Part shown: positions 1 through 6,706 of the stretch, piece by piece | How the letters are laid out: every line of letters starts with the position of its first letter | Position numbering within the stretch: position 1 is the stretch's first letter | NCBI GenBank assembly: GCA_035569235.1 | Contig: DATMND010000031.1 | Span: 1 to 13,074 of the forward strand | Length of the DNA stretch: 13,074 nt | Reading direction: 5' to 3' | Source of the DNA: JAMXLO01 sp035569235 | Lineage (GTDB): Bacteria > Pseudomonadota > Alphaproteobacteria > Acetobacterales > Acetobacteraceae | The notes under the pieces: model-generated | What the model saw: only the letters and a program-made list of their open reading frames with translations | Database searches by the model: none | What the model was told of the DNA's origin: nothing | Program-made: the position numbers and the translations under genes

Positions 1-118
1 CGTCGGGCCCGGTGATCTCGGTGACGACCTTGCGCTCGGTCCGACCCGCCAGATAGGGGCAGGGCAGGGGGGCCGTCGTGTAGAAGAACTGCGGCCGGCG
101 CGGGGGTCTGTAGGTCAT
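1..118 (-). CDS. bpt: Aspartate/glutamate leucyltransferase (bacterial arginyl-tRNA--protein transferase family), N-terminal fragment
   Basis: Only the first 39 codons are inside the window; the gene continues past the left edge. The ATG at 118-116 opens a product beginning MTYRPPRPPQFFYTTAPLPC, followed by PYLAGRTERKVVTEITGPD. This matches the start of the Bpt/Ate family: an aromatic run, then the conserved Cys-Pro-Tyr-Leu segment, then R-x-E-R-K-V. Known role of the family: moving Leu (Bpt) or Arg (Ate) from aminoacyl-tRNA to the N-terminus of proteins starting with Asp or Glu, marking them for ClpS/ClpAP degradation in the cytoplasm. The start overlaps the stop of the upstream RDD gene as ATGA, which suggests translational coupling and one mRNA with the RDD and acylase genes. 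The choice of Bpt over Ate is from family knowledge of bacteria, because the catalytic part is not visible. Confidence 0.85.
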   Translation of the reverse strand, partial: MTYRPPRRPQFFYTTAPLPCPYLAGRTERKVVTEITGPD

Positions 119-612
119 GCGTAGGGCGATCCGCCTTGCATATTCCAGGAGCCGAGCCCCCGGGTCAACGCCCTCGACCGCACCACGACGAGGCCGCTGA
201 GCAGGTCGTGCAGCGTGCGCCGGTGCACCGTGAACAGCGCGACCAGCAGCAGCAGCCCGCTGGTGGCCAGCGTGACGTAGAATAGCAGCGTGGACACCAG
301 CGCCTGCACCGGCGTCGGGCGTCCAAGATCGTCGTTGCGGCGGACGACCAGGCCAAGCGCCTGCTGGCCCGGCGTGGCCGAAGCGGGACCTGCCAGGAAC
401 ACCATGTGGTAGCAGAACGGCACGAATGGCAGGATGCCGAGCAGCGGCAGGCCGAGGCCCAAGGTCAGCAGGCCGAACAGGACCAGCGCGAACCACAGCG
501 CCACGAAGATCAGCATGATCAGCAGAACGTCGATCAGCCAGGCGAATACGCGGCGCGTCAGAACGCCCTCGATCAGCAGGTCCTCGTCCAATGAGCTCAT
601 GCGATAGATCAT
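115..612 (-). CDS. RDD family membrane protein
   Basis: This 165-residue protein has the RDD-domain layout. An Arg-rich N-terminal motif with an Asp (RRVFAWLIDVLL, residues 20-31) runs into a first hydrophobic segment (about 24-51). A second hydrophobic stretch covers 53-74, then come the conserved TPGQQALGLVVRR (80-92), a third segment (about 103-128), and the closing RTLHDLLSGLVVVR (132-145). It is predicted to sit in the inner membrane. RDD proteins have no single agreed function; some have been linked to ion or solute transport. The ATG at 612-610 overlaps the acylase stop as ATGA, and its own stop overlaps the bpt start the same way. An alternative ATG four codons in (600-598) would give MSSLDEDLL and lose the overlap; I cannot exclude it. 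RDD genes next to bpt/ate are, as I recall, common in alphaproteobacteria. Confidence 0.88.
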   Translation of the reverse strand: MIYRMSSLDEDLLIEGVLTRRVFAWLIDVLLIMLIFVALWFALVLFGLLTLGLGLPLLGILPFVPFCYHMVFLAGPASATPGQQALGLVVRRNDDLGRPTPVQALVSTLLFYVTLATSGLLLLVALFTVHRRTLHDLLSGLVVVRSRALTRGLGSWNMQGGSPYA

Positions 613-2924
613 GGTGTCAGCCGGATGGTTGCCGTGGTTGCGTCAGGCGTTGGGCCAAGCGTGATCGTCGCACCATCGCGCCAGCGGGCCAGAAAATCGC
701 GGGCATGCCGGCTGAGCGGATTGCCCGACTGGCCCGGGGCCACGATGAACAGCGAGCGGTCGAGATCGGCCAGATCATACACCGCCCGATACGCCGCTCC
801 ATGCACTGATTGGAACTGGCCGTATGCGATGCCGCCGCGATCGATCGTGGTGTCGTCGCCGGGGCTCGGGATGCTGAGCGTGGTCAGTGGGCCGAGAACG
901 GGAAGGGCGCGCAACACCGGATGGGCGAAGACCGCGGGGTGGGCGTCGCCCCAGCGCCACCGCGCCGGGTCGTTGCCGAAGCGCCCGGTCAGATCCCGCG
1001 TGGCCTCGGCGAGCGCTGCGTTCAGGGTCGCGGTGCAGTCGCCGCCGCACCAGTGCGCCCCGGCCGGGGACAGGACGTAGGCAACGAATTCCGCCAGCGG
1101 CCAGCCGTCGTTCGTGCCAATGCCGGCCTGTTGCAGCACGAGGCCATAGAAGTGCTGGACCCAGGCGTTGAAGATCAGCGGCTGCGGCTTGTCCATGGCC
1201 ATGCTGCCGTCCCAGTCCTTCAGCAGCCCCTGGGCGCGCCGCGCGGCGTCGGCTTCGGGGGTGGGAACGGCCAGCAGGGCCGGCAGAATCTCGCGTGCGA
1301 AGCTCGATCGCACGTCGATCTGCATGCGGGCGAAGTCGCCCGCCGTATGCTTGTCCGACCGGTCGAGCAGTTCGCGGACCCGGCGCGCACGCCAATCGGC
1401 GAACCAGTCGCGCCCGAGGAATATCGGAAAGTCGGGCGGAGCAATGCGGTCATTGGTGTTGACCAGCCGTCCGCTCGTGGGCTCGACGACGCGGGGAAGC
1501 CGATCGCCCGACGCCCAGCCGATCCAGTCGTGCGAGCCATCGCCGGGCACCGGCGCGGACCCGTCGCCCGCACGCCGGATCGGCACCCGGCCGGTCACAA
1601 AGAGCGCAATCTTCTCGCGGTCGGCAACCAGCAGGTTCTGCACCGGCGTGGATATCAGGGCGGCGGCCTTCTCGGCGGCCACGACGTCCCGAGCCTGATT
1701 AAGCGCGAGCAGGCCGGCGGCGGCGGTATTGCCGGGTGCCAGATTGGCCATGGCAACCGCCAGGATCGGTCCGTCGCTGTCGCGCAGGTCGCTGATGACG
1801 GGGCCGTGGCGCGTCTCGCGCACTGTCAGCAACCGGTCGGGCTCGCCGCGCACCTTGATGCGCTCCTCGTGCACCGTGAAAGGGCGCGGTCCTTCGGGCG
1901 TTTGGTAAAGGCCTTCGCCCGCGGGCGCCTCGATGAACACGTCCTGCACATCGGCGCCAGTCGTCGTGAAGGTCCAGGCGATATGGCCGTTATGACCCAG
2001 GACGATGCCGGGAACGCCAGGTGCGGTGCCGCCGGCAAGCACGCCGTCCGGTGTCTCGATCCGAGCCAGGTACCAAATGCCGGGGAAGCCGAACGCAAGA
2101 TGCGGGTCGCCGGCAAGCAGCGGCGCGCCGGTCGCGGAGTGGCGGCCGTCCACCGCCCATTCATTGGAAGCCGAGCCTGGCAAGGTGTACGGGTCGGGGA
2201 AGCGTGGCAGCAGTGTCAGCAGATCGCCGATGGCATCCGCGTACTGTTGCGTTGCCGCTATTGCCGCTTCGGGACGGGACGGGCCCACCGCCGGTGGCCA
2301 GAGCTCGTCGATCTTCTGTTGTGGGATGTGGCTGGCCAGCGACAGGCGAGTGAGCTCGGTGCGATAGTTGAAGGACAGAAACTGCCCCATCGTCTCGCCC
2401 CAGAGCAGGCTGTCCACCGGCTCCCAGGGTTCGGGCGCACCGAGGTACAGAAACTCCGGCGCGCTGAAACGTCCGCGCGCCTCGATCCAGGCGTTCACCC
2501 CGCGGGCATAGGCTGCCAGAACCGCACGCGTCTCCTCGGGTAGCGCGGGAAAGTCTTCCACCGCTCGTCGCCGCAGGCCGAGCGTGCGCATGGTGCGGTC
2601 GTAGGCGAGTGTTGCCGGACCGGCGATCTCCGACAGGCGGCCGGAGGCAGCGCGCCGCATCAGCTCCATCTGGAACATCCGGTCGCGCGCGTGCACAAAG
2701 CCGAGCGCTGCGGCGGCGTCGGTTGTCGAGGCGGCGCGGATGCGCGGAATGCCGTCGGGATCGAAGCCGATATCCACCGGGCCGGACAGCCCGGCGATGC
2801 GCGCCTGCTGCGAGCGTGGCGGCAGGGTGAGCCAGAGGATGCCGGTGGCGACCGCTGCCACGAGAAGGACGATGACGCCGAGTGTGGTCAGCAAACGGCG
2901 CAGCAGCCGGAATAACGAGTGCAT
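609..2924 (-). CDS. Penicillin acylase family protein (Ntn hydrolase, AHL-acylase-like), membrane-anchored
   Basis: The 771-residue precursor starts at ATG 2924-2922 (MHSLFRLLRR). It opens with basic residues and a hydrophobic segment (about 11-34), a signal anchor or uncleaved export signal to the periplasm. The alpha-chain motif HARDRMFQMELMRR follows near residues 78-91. The beta chain should begin at Ser253 in GSASNEWAVDG; N-terminal Ser then Asn is the family hallmark, and the Ser becomes the nucleophile after self-cleavage between Ala252 and Ser253. GDPHL, GHNGHIAW, WRWGD, HGAAYR and PGQSGNP are the other family blocks. Family members hydrolyse amide bonds of penicillins, acyl-homoserine lactones, acyl-peptides or siderophore precursors; the substrate here is not readable. 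An in-frame TTG at 2978 would add 18 residues without a signal-like start, so I prefer 2924. The stop overlaps the RDD start (ATGA). Length is normal for the family. Confidence 0.93.
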   Translation of the reverse strand: MHSLFRLLRRLLTTLGVIVLLVAAVATGILWLTLPPRSQQARIAGLSGPVDIGFDPDGIPRIRAASTTDAAAALGFVHARDRMFQMELMRRAASGRLSEIAGPATLAYDRTMRTLGLRRRAVEDFPALPEETRAVLAAYARGVNAWIEARGRFSAPEFLYLGAPEPWEPVDSLLWGETMGQFLSFNYRTELTRLSLASHIPQQKIDELWPPAVGPSRPEAAIAATQQYADAIGDLLTLLPRFPDPYTLPGSASNEWAVDGRHSATGAPLLAGDPHLAFGFPGIWYLARIETPDGVLAGGTAPGVPGIVLGHNGHIAWTFTTTGADVQDVFIEAPAGEGLYQTPEGPRPFTVHEERIKVRGEPDRLLTVRETRHGPVISDLRDSDGPILAVAMANLAPGNTAAAGLLALNQARDVVAAEKAAALISTPVQNLLVADREKIALFVTGRVPIRRAGDGSAPVPGDGSHDWIGWASGDRLPRVVEPTSGRLVNTNDRIAPPDFPIFLGRDWFADWRARRVRELLDRSDKHTAGDFARMQIDVRSSFAREILPALLAVPTPEADAARRAQGLLKDWDGSMAMDKPQPLIFNAWVQHFYGLVLQQAGIGTNDGWPLAEFVAYVLSPAGAHWCGGDCTATLNAALAEATRDLTGRFGNDPARWRWGDAHPAVFAHPVLRALPVLGPLTTLSIPSPGDDTTIDRGGIAYGQFQSVHGAAYRAVYDLADLDRSLFIVAPGQSGNPLSRHARDFLARWRDGATITLGPTPDATTATIRLTP

Positions 2925-2966
2925 GGCGCTCACATAGGCCGGGCGATGCGCGAAAGGAAAGTCGCC

Positions 2967-2996
2967 TTGGCAATTCAACAGCCGCCGCCCTAGGCT
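2967..2996 (+). promoter_or_regulatory. Candidate sigma-70-like promoter for the amidohydrolase unit
   Basis: TTGGCA at 2967-2972 (5 of 6 to consensus) and TAGGCT at 2991-2996 (3 of 6) are separated by 18 nt. They lie within the 95-nt divergent gap between the acylase and amidohydrolase starts. Transcription would begin near 3003, just ahead of the ribosome binding site. The -10 match is weak, and this is pattern reading only. Confidence 0.28.
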
Positions 2997-3007
2997 GCGG
3001 CGACGAC

Positions 3008-3014
3008 AGGGGGA
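3008..3014 (+). promoter_or_regulatory. Ribosome binding site fixing the amidohydrolase start
   Basis: AGGGGGA lies 5 nt before the ATG at 3020. It is the only good Shine-Dalgarno match in this stretch and decides against the longer frame that stays open back to 2882 inside the divergent acylase gene. Confidence 0.7.
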
Positions 3015-3019
3015 CGGCC

Positions 3020-4279
3020 ATGACAGGATCGACTGGAAGCGGTGCCGCGCCGGTTGTGCGCGAACTGGAGAAGATCACGATCAGGTCCGATACGCGCGAC
3101 GTGCTCGCCCACGCGGCGAAGGAAGCGCGCAAGCTGGCGGACTACTTCATCGTCGACATCGACGCGCATGTGACCGAGACCGCGTTCTGGTCCGACATTA
3201 CCGACCGCATCGACAACGACTACATCCGCCACGCCACGAAGTCGTTCAGGGACCGCGGCGGCTCGCCGCCGGGACTGCTGAACGCGCAGCCTGGCATGCT
3301 GTACCAGGACCTGTTCGGCCGCATCCCGCACCAGCAGCAGCAGGCGGAGGCGGTGCCGGGCGATGGCACGCATCGCCAGGTGGAGCTGACCAGGCGCGCG
3401 ATGGACAGCATGGGCATCGACTACACGGTGGCGTTCCCGACGCCGATGCTGCTGCTCGGGATGCATCCGCAGGCCGAGGTGGAGGTCGCGTTGGGGCGGG
3501 CGTTCAACCGCTGGCTGGTCGAGGAATTGCTGCCGCGGGAGCCGCGCATCAAGGCGATGATGTATCTGCCGTTCAATGATCCGGACTCGTGCGTCGAGGT
3601 GGTCGAGGAGTTCGCCGATCAGCCGGGCGTGATCGGCTTTACCGTTGTCTCCACCCGCTACAAGCCGGTGCATCACAATAGCTACATGCGTCTCTACGCA
3701 GCGTTGCAGGCGGCGGACAAGCCGCTGGCGTTCCACTCCGGCTTTCACTGGGGCGACGAGTCGATGAAGCAGATGAACCGCTTCATCTCGATGCACGCGA
3801 TCTCGTTCTGTTACTTCAACATGATCCATTTGACCAACTGGATCATCAACGGCATTCCCGAGCGGTTTCCCAAACTGAAGGTGATCTGGGTGGAAAGCGG
3901 CCTCGCGTGGGTGCCGTTCATGATGCAGCGGCTCGATTCGGAATACATGATGCGGACATCCGAGGCGCCGATGCTACGGCGGCGGCCGAGCGAATACATC
4001 CGGGACATGTACTTCACCAGCCAGCCGCTGGAGACCAGCAATCTCAAGCTGACGCAGGCGACGATGGAGGCGATCAAGGCGGATACGCAGCTGCTGTTCG
4101 CCTCGGACTGGCCGCATTGGGATTTCGATGTTCCGGCGTCGATCACCAATCTGCCGTTCCTGTCGGAACAGGCGAAGCGCAATATCCTTGGCCTGAACGC
4201 CGCCCGCGCGTTTGGATTTGAGGTGCCGCCGAGCAAGCTTGCGAAGGTGCCGGACCCCGAACCGGCGCTCGCCAAGTGA
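3020..4279 (+). CDS. Amidohydrolase family 2 (ACMSD/decarboxylase-like TIM-barrel metal enzyme)
   Basis: The product has 419 residues. The Amidohydro_2 (COG2159) fold is indicated by the N-terminal metal motif in DYFIVDIDAHVTE (Asp48, His50), AFHSGFHWG in the middle (His239, His243), WVESGLAWVPFMMQRLD (Glu292), FASDWPHWDFD (Asp363, His366) and the closing NILGLNAARAFG helix. Known family members are metal-dependent hydrolases and non-oxidative decarboxylases of aromatic or ring-cleavage acids, such as ACMSD and gamma-resorcylate decarboxylase. The first His of the classic HxH is an Asp here (D-x-H), as in many COG2159 proteins. The start at 3020 has a strong ribosome binding site. The stop overlaps the GTG of the next small gene (GTGA), and a Rieske protein follows, so I infer a role in aromatic or cyclic acid catabolism. 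The exact reaction is unknown. No signal peptide is seen, so it is probably cytoplasmic. Confidence 0.9.
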   Translation: MTGSTGSGAAPVVRELEKITIRSDTRDVLAHAAKEARKLADYFIVDIDAHVTETAFWSDITDRIDNDYIRHATKSFRDRGGSPPGLLNAQPGMLYQDLFGRIPHQQQQAEAVPGDGTHRQVELTRRAMDSMGIDYTVAFPTPMLLLGMHPQAEVEVALGRAFNRWLVEELLPREPRIKAMMYLPFNDPDSCVEVVEEFADQPGVIGFTVVSTRYKPVHHNSYMRLYAALQAADKPLAFHSGFHWGDESMKQMNRFISMHAISFCYFNMIHLTNWIINGIPERFPKLKVIWVESGLAWVPFMMQRLDSEYMMRTSEAPMLRRRPSEYIRDMYFTSQPLETSNLKLTQATMEAIKADTQLLFASDWPHWDFDVPASITNLPFLSEQAKRNILGLNAARAFGFEVPPSKLAKVPDPEPALAK

Positions 4280-4554
4280 GCTTGGGTGCCGAGTTCTGCG
4301 ACGCGGTGGCCGCCGCCTTGCGGAGCGGCGACCTGGACGCAATTCCGGACGAGGAATTGCAGCGTGTGCTGACGGCGGCGGTGAAGGCGTACGCTGCCAA
4401 GGCCGAAGCGGCGGACGGCGAACTCGCGCCATTCCAGGCGAATGCAGTCACCGCGACCGAAACGGCGGTGACCGCGTGCGCTATGATCCGCGCCGCCGAT
4501 CTCAATCTGTTCGACATTGCCATGTGGTTCCAACGCCCGGTGGCCAGGTCATGA
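4276..4554 (+). CDS. Small conserved-looking protein of unknown function, between amidohydrolase and Rieske protein
   Basis: I do not recognise this 92-residue protein. It starts with GTG at 4276, overlapping the amidohydrolase stop as GTGA. No Shine-Dalgarno sequence is evident, so translation probably depends on coupling. The sequence looks helical and acidic, with no Cys, no transmembrane segment and no signal peptide: an N-terminal part around LRSGDLDAIPDEELQRVLTA, an Ala/Lys/Glu-rich middle helix, and a C-terminal block MIRAADLNLFDIAMWFQR. Its stop lies 13 nt before the Rieske ATG, and that gene's GGGAG ribosome binding site begins just after the stop. The position between two likely catabolic proteins suggests a small subunit, stabiliser or adaptor for one of them; this is inference. 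The codon pattern (G/C at third positions) matches the neighbours, supporting a real gene. Confidence 0.75.
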   Translation: MSLGAEFCDAVAAALRSGDLDAIPDEELQRVLTAAVKAYAAKAEAADGELAPFQANAVTATETAVTACAMIRAADLNLFDIAMWFQRPVARS

Positions 4555-4555
4555 T

Positions 4556-4560
4556 GGGAG
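4556..4560 (+). promoter_or_regulatory. Ribosome binding site of the small Rieske gene
   Basis: GGGAG begins one base after the TGA of the 92-residue gene and lies 7 nt before the ATG at 4568. It indicates independent re-initiation within the same mRNA. Confidence 0.6.
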
Positions 4561-4567
4561 AACATCG

Positions 4568-4936
4568 ATGAGCGACGTCAGAATTGGCGCCGTCAGCGAA
4601 TTGGCCGATGGCGATTATCGCATCGTTGCGGTCGGCGAATTGGAGGTCGGCATCTTCCGGCTTGGCGAACGTCTCGTGGCGTACGAGAACCGCTGCCCGC
4701 ATCACGGCGGACCTGTGTGCCAGGGCAAGCTGTTCAACGGCGTTGAGGAGATCATCATGCCGGACCAGACCAGCCGCGGCCTGCGCTTCACGAAGGACCG
4801 GCATGTGGTGTGTCCCTGGCACGGCTACGAGTTCAATCTCGACACCGGCTGCCATCCGGGTGATCCGCGCGTGCGCCTGCGGCCGATACCGGTGCGTGTG
4901 GCGGACAATGCCATCTACATCGAAACGCCGGGGTGA
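4568..4936 (+). CDS. Small Rieske [2Fe-2S] protein (ferredoxin-like), long inter-ligand loop
   Basis: The 122-residue product is a single Rieske domain. Cluster ligands are Cys43 and His45 in NRCPHHGGPV and Cys82 and His85 in VCPWHGYEF. The GGPVC and HGYEFNLDTG segments are typical, and the C-terminal VRLRPIPVRVADNAIYIE forms the usual final strands. The spacing between His45 and Cys82 is 36 residues, about twice that of Rieske ferredoxins of ring-hydroxylating dioxygenases (about 15-17). The extra stretch (about 51-80) contains EEIIMPDQTSRGLRFTKDRH. The role expected from the family is electron transfer, possibly to the Rieske oxygenase encoded opposite; alternatively it is a partner of the amidohydrolase. 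The ATG at 4568 has GGGAG 7 nt upstream (4556-4560), which sets the start over the longer open frame from 4517. It is the last gene of the plus-strand trio and is probably cytoplasmic. Confidence 0.9.
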   Translation: MSDVRIGAVSELADGDYRIVAVGELEVGIFRLGERLVAYENRCPHHGGPVCQGKLFNGVEEIIMPDQTSRGLRFTKDRHVVCPWHGYEFNLDTGCHPGDPRVRLRPIPVRVADNAIYIETPG

Positions 4937-4993
4937 GGCGAACGATAGGGAGCGATCAATTGCTGTGCCGCACGATTTGGTCGCGGAGAATTT

Positions 4994-5130
4994 TTCACCG
5001 CAGAGGCGCAGAGTTCGCGGAGCAGGTGAGCGTATGAGTTGGCCTGTCGGGTCATCGGGGGCAGCGTTTGAAGTGCGTCGGGCTCTCGTAAATATCGACT
5101 TCTCAGCGACCTCTGCGCCTCTGCGGTGAA
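4994..5130. repeat. Long imperfect inverted repeat (convergent gap)
   Basis: The left arm 4994-5023 and right arm 5101-5130 match at about 27 of 30 positions, with the outer 20 bases (TTCACCGCAGAGGCGCAGAG) identical; the loop is 77 nt. It fills most of the 296-nt gap between two convergent genes (small Rieske, plus; oxygenase, minus). The rest of the gap (4937-4993, 5131-5232) holds nothing else I can support. The purine-rich CGCAGAGGCGCAGAG unit resembles dispersed intergenic repeats seen in many bacterial genomes (recalled, not checked). No U-run follows either arm, so it is not a classic intrinsic terminator, though the folded RNA could still protect or end both mRNAs. Confidence 0.85.
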
Positions 5131-5232
5131 TTTTCTCCCGAACTCAATCAAGCGATCGGCTGCGGATAGAGACGCACGGTGTCAGTACACTCCCCGCTGG
5201 GGCTACGACCTCTGCGCAATCAGCGCCCTCCG

Positions 5233-6531
5233 CTATTCGGCGGCCGCCATCAACGGCGGCGCCTCGATGTAGCCCTGGGCCAGCCGTCGCCCGGTCTCAC
5301 GGAGCAGCCTTTTGTCCAGCTCGGGCGTCTTCGCCGGCGGCACGCGCACGACGGTATCGTTGCAATAGGTCGGGATGACCAAGCCGCCATCGCGGAACAG
5401 GCCGACGGGCTCGCTGCCGGCCTTGACCGCGCGGATCCCCTTGCGGATCTGGTTGCGGAACATCGTAATCCCGCGATCGGTCGTGCCGAGATGTTCGAGG
5501 CCGTGGACGGCGATGGGGCGCTGCGAAACCTGCGCCTCGAAGTCGGCGGGGCGGCGCTGGCTTTCCTCGTAACTGTCGGCGGCAAGCTGGCCGGGCAGCA
5601 TGATGCTGGGATTGGCCCACCAGTCCGGCGTGACGACACCCTCGGTCTCGCTGACGTGACGCAGTTCGATCAGCATCGTATTGGTGTCGTCGAGCGGCAC
5701 GATCCAGCGGCTCATCATCGGGCCGCTGAACGGATGCGGTTGCTGACCGGATTCCCAGACCGGCGCGACCTGCTGGAGATTGGGCAGCACGTTCTCGACC
5801 ATGCGTGCCCAGATATTGTCGCCGACCCGCCGCGTGGCGATGTAGATGATGCCGACGGGCGTCTCGGCAAACTCCAGTTCCGGCAGCACGCCGAATTCGT
5901 CGGTGAATACCGCGCCACTGACGATCGTGTGGAGGAACGCGGTGTGGACCGCATCCATCGTGTTTTCCAGAATCTGCAGCCAATTGCACGGATAGTAATA
6001 TTTTTGTCCGGGAATGATCCGATAGCCGGGCCGATTGAAGCTGTCATAGACGGGAAACGCCGGCATCCGATCGGGCGGTCCCATATAGCCGAAGACGATG
6101 CCATGCGTTTCGTGCACCGGATAGGCGCCGTGGCACAGTCGGTCCTTGAGCGTGCTGGTCGCCGGCTCGCCTGGCGTTTCAAGGATCGCGCCATCCACGT
6201 CGAACAGCCAGCCATGATAGCAGCAACGTATCCCTTTCGCACCGACAAGGCCGAACTCGAGGGAGGTGCCGCGGTGCGGGCAGTGGCGCTCCAGGAGGCC
6301 AATCGCGCCGCTGCCGTCGCGAAAGACGACCAGCTCCTCGCCGAGAATTTTGACTGCCAGCGGCAGGTCCTTCAGGTCATCGATGTAGCAGATCGGCTGC
6401 CAGAAGCGGCGCAGATACTCGCCGCCGGGCGTGTCCGGGCCGACATGGGTGAGTTCGGTGTCCTCCTGTGAAACGTGCCGGTGATGGTAGCCGCCGTAGC
6501 GTGTCTTCAAGAACGGAGCCCTGGTCGGCAT
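5233..6531 (-). CDS. Rieske non-heme iron oxygenase large (alpha) subunit, phthalate 4,5-dioxygenase type
   Basis: The product has 432 residues. The N-terminal Rieske domain has Cys84/His86 (CPHRGTSLEFG) and Cys103/His106 (CCYHGWLFDVDG) with 16 residues between, the standard spacing. The catalytic domain carries NWLQILENTMDAVHTAFLHT: Asn183, Glu189, bridging Asp193, and iron ligands His196 and His201 (D-x2-H-x4-H). The third (Asp/Glu) ligand should lie in the C-terminal half but I cannot place it. The wording around GEELVVFRDGSGAIGLLERHC is closest, from memory, to phthalate 4,5-dioxygenase and related group I oxygenases or demethylases. The enzyme inserts oxygen into an aromatic or cyclic substrate using electrons from a reductase or ferredoxin. 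A perfect AGGAGG 6 nt upstream fixes the ATG at 6531; the longer frame from 6669 is rejected. It is transcribed alone on this strand, convergent to the small Rieske gene. The substrate is unknown, and no reductase gene is in view. Confidence 0.94.
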   Translation of the reverse strand: MPTRAPFLKTRYGGYHHRHVSQEDTELTHVGPDTPGGEYLRRFWQPICYIDDLKDLPLAVKILGEELVVFRDGSGAIGLLERHCPHRGTSLEFGLVGAKGIRCCYHGWLFDVDGAILETPGEPATSTLKDRLCHGAYPVHETHGIVFGYMGPPDRMPAFPVYDSFNRPGYRIIPGQKYYYPCNWLQILENTMDAVHTAFLHTIVSGAVFTDEFGVLPELEFAETPVGIIYIATRRVGDNIWARMVENVLPNLQQVAPVWESGQQPHPFSGPMMSRWIVPLDDTNTMLIELRHVSETEGVVTPDWWANPSIMLPGQLAADSYEESQRRPADFEAQVSQRPIAVHGLEHLGTTDRGITMFRNQIRKGIRAVKAGSEPVGLFRDGGLVIPTYCNDTVVRVPPAKTPELDKRLLRETGRRLAQGYIEAPPLMAAAE

Positions 6532-6537
6532 GGCAAG

Positions 6538-6543
6538 CCTCCT
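6538..6543 (-). promoter_or_regulatory. Strong ribosome binding site of the Rieske oxygenase gene
   Basis: AGGAGG on the minus strand, 6 nt before the ATG at 6531-6529. It decides this start over the upstream in-frame extension that begins at 6669. Confidence 0.85.
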
Positions 6544-6578
6544 GTCCCTCAATTTGGTTGCCGAGCGTTGATTTTTTC

Positions 6579-6595
6579 CGGCTGCAGTGCAGCCG
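6579..6595. promoter_or_regulatory. Palindrome upstream of the Rieske oxygenase (operator candidate)
   Basis: CGGCTGCA-G-TGCAGCCG is a perfect palindrome with 8-bp arms and a 1-nt centre, 48 nt upstream of the oxygenase ATG. An A/T tract (ATTTTTT, 6571-6577) lies between it and the gene. It could be a repressor or activator site for the oxygenase. No regulator gene is in the window, so the assignment is inference. Confidence 0.4.
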
Positions 6596-6622
6596 ATGGA
6601 CGATGAACTGGAGGGGCGACCG

Positions 6623-6647
6623 GCGTCAAGATTGTGACGCGGCGTCA
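6623..6647. promoter_or_regulatory. GCGTCA-N6-TGACGC inverted half-sites plus a third direct copy (operator candidate)
   Basis: GCGTCA at 6623-6628 and TGACGC at 6635-6640 form a perfect inverted pair with a 6-nt spacer. A third GCGTCA lies at 6642-6647, exactly 19 nt from the first. On the minus strand the first half-site gives TTGACG, a -35-like hexamer reading toward the oxygenase gene, though no good -10 follows. This is a plausible dimer-binding site for a regulator of the oxygenase or of the divergent decarboxylase unit. Confidence 0.4.
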
Positions 6648-6706
6648 GGGCGAACGGGTAAACGTCCACCTATCCGAGCAGTCGGAGCGTCCGCTAGAAA
6701 CGATTC

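Noticed and set aside
810..2543. A 577-codon open frame on the plus strand opposite the acylase gene
   Set aside because: It lies fully antisense to a gene with clear family motifs. Its translation is Arg/Gly/Ala/Gln-rich with no recognisable domain, as expected from high-GC complementary frames.
2925..2978. An 18-codon upstream extension of the acylase from a TTG
   Set aside because: It would place polar residues before the export signal and has no ribosome binding site; the ATG at 2924 gives a normal signal-anchor start.
2161..3132. A 323-codon minus-strand frame overlapping the acylase start and the amidohydrolase start
   Set aside because: It overlaps two well-supported genes in other frames, and its translation is Arg/Ala-rich without motifs.
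5179..6471. A 430-codon open frame on the plus strand opposite the Rieske oxygenase
   Set aside because: Antisense shadow: the minus-strand frame has intact Rieske and iron-site motifs and a perfect ribosome binding site, while this frame shows no family features.
6532..6669. A 46-codon upstream extension of the Rieske oxygenase
   Set aside because: The AGGAGG at 6538-6543 sits inside it and serves the ATG at 6531. The extension is Ser-rich, unlike the family, and would cover both palindromes.
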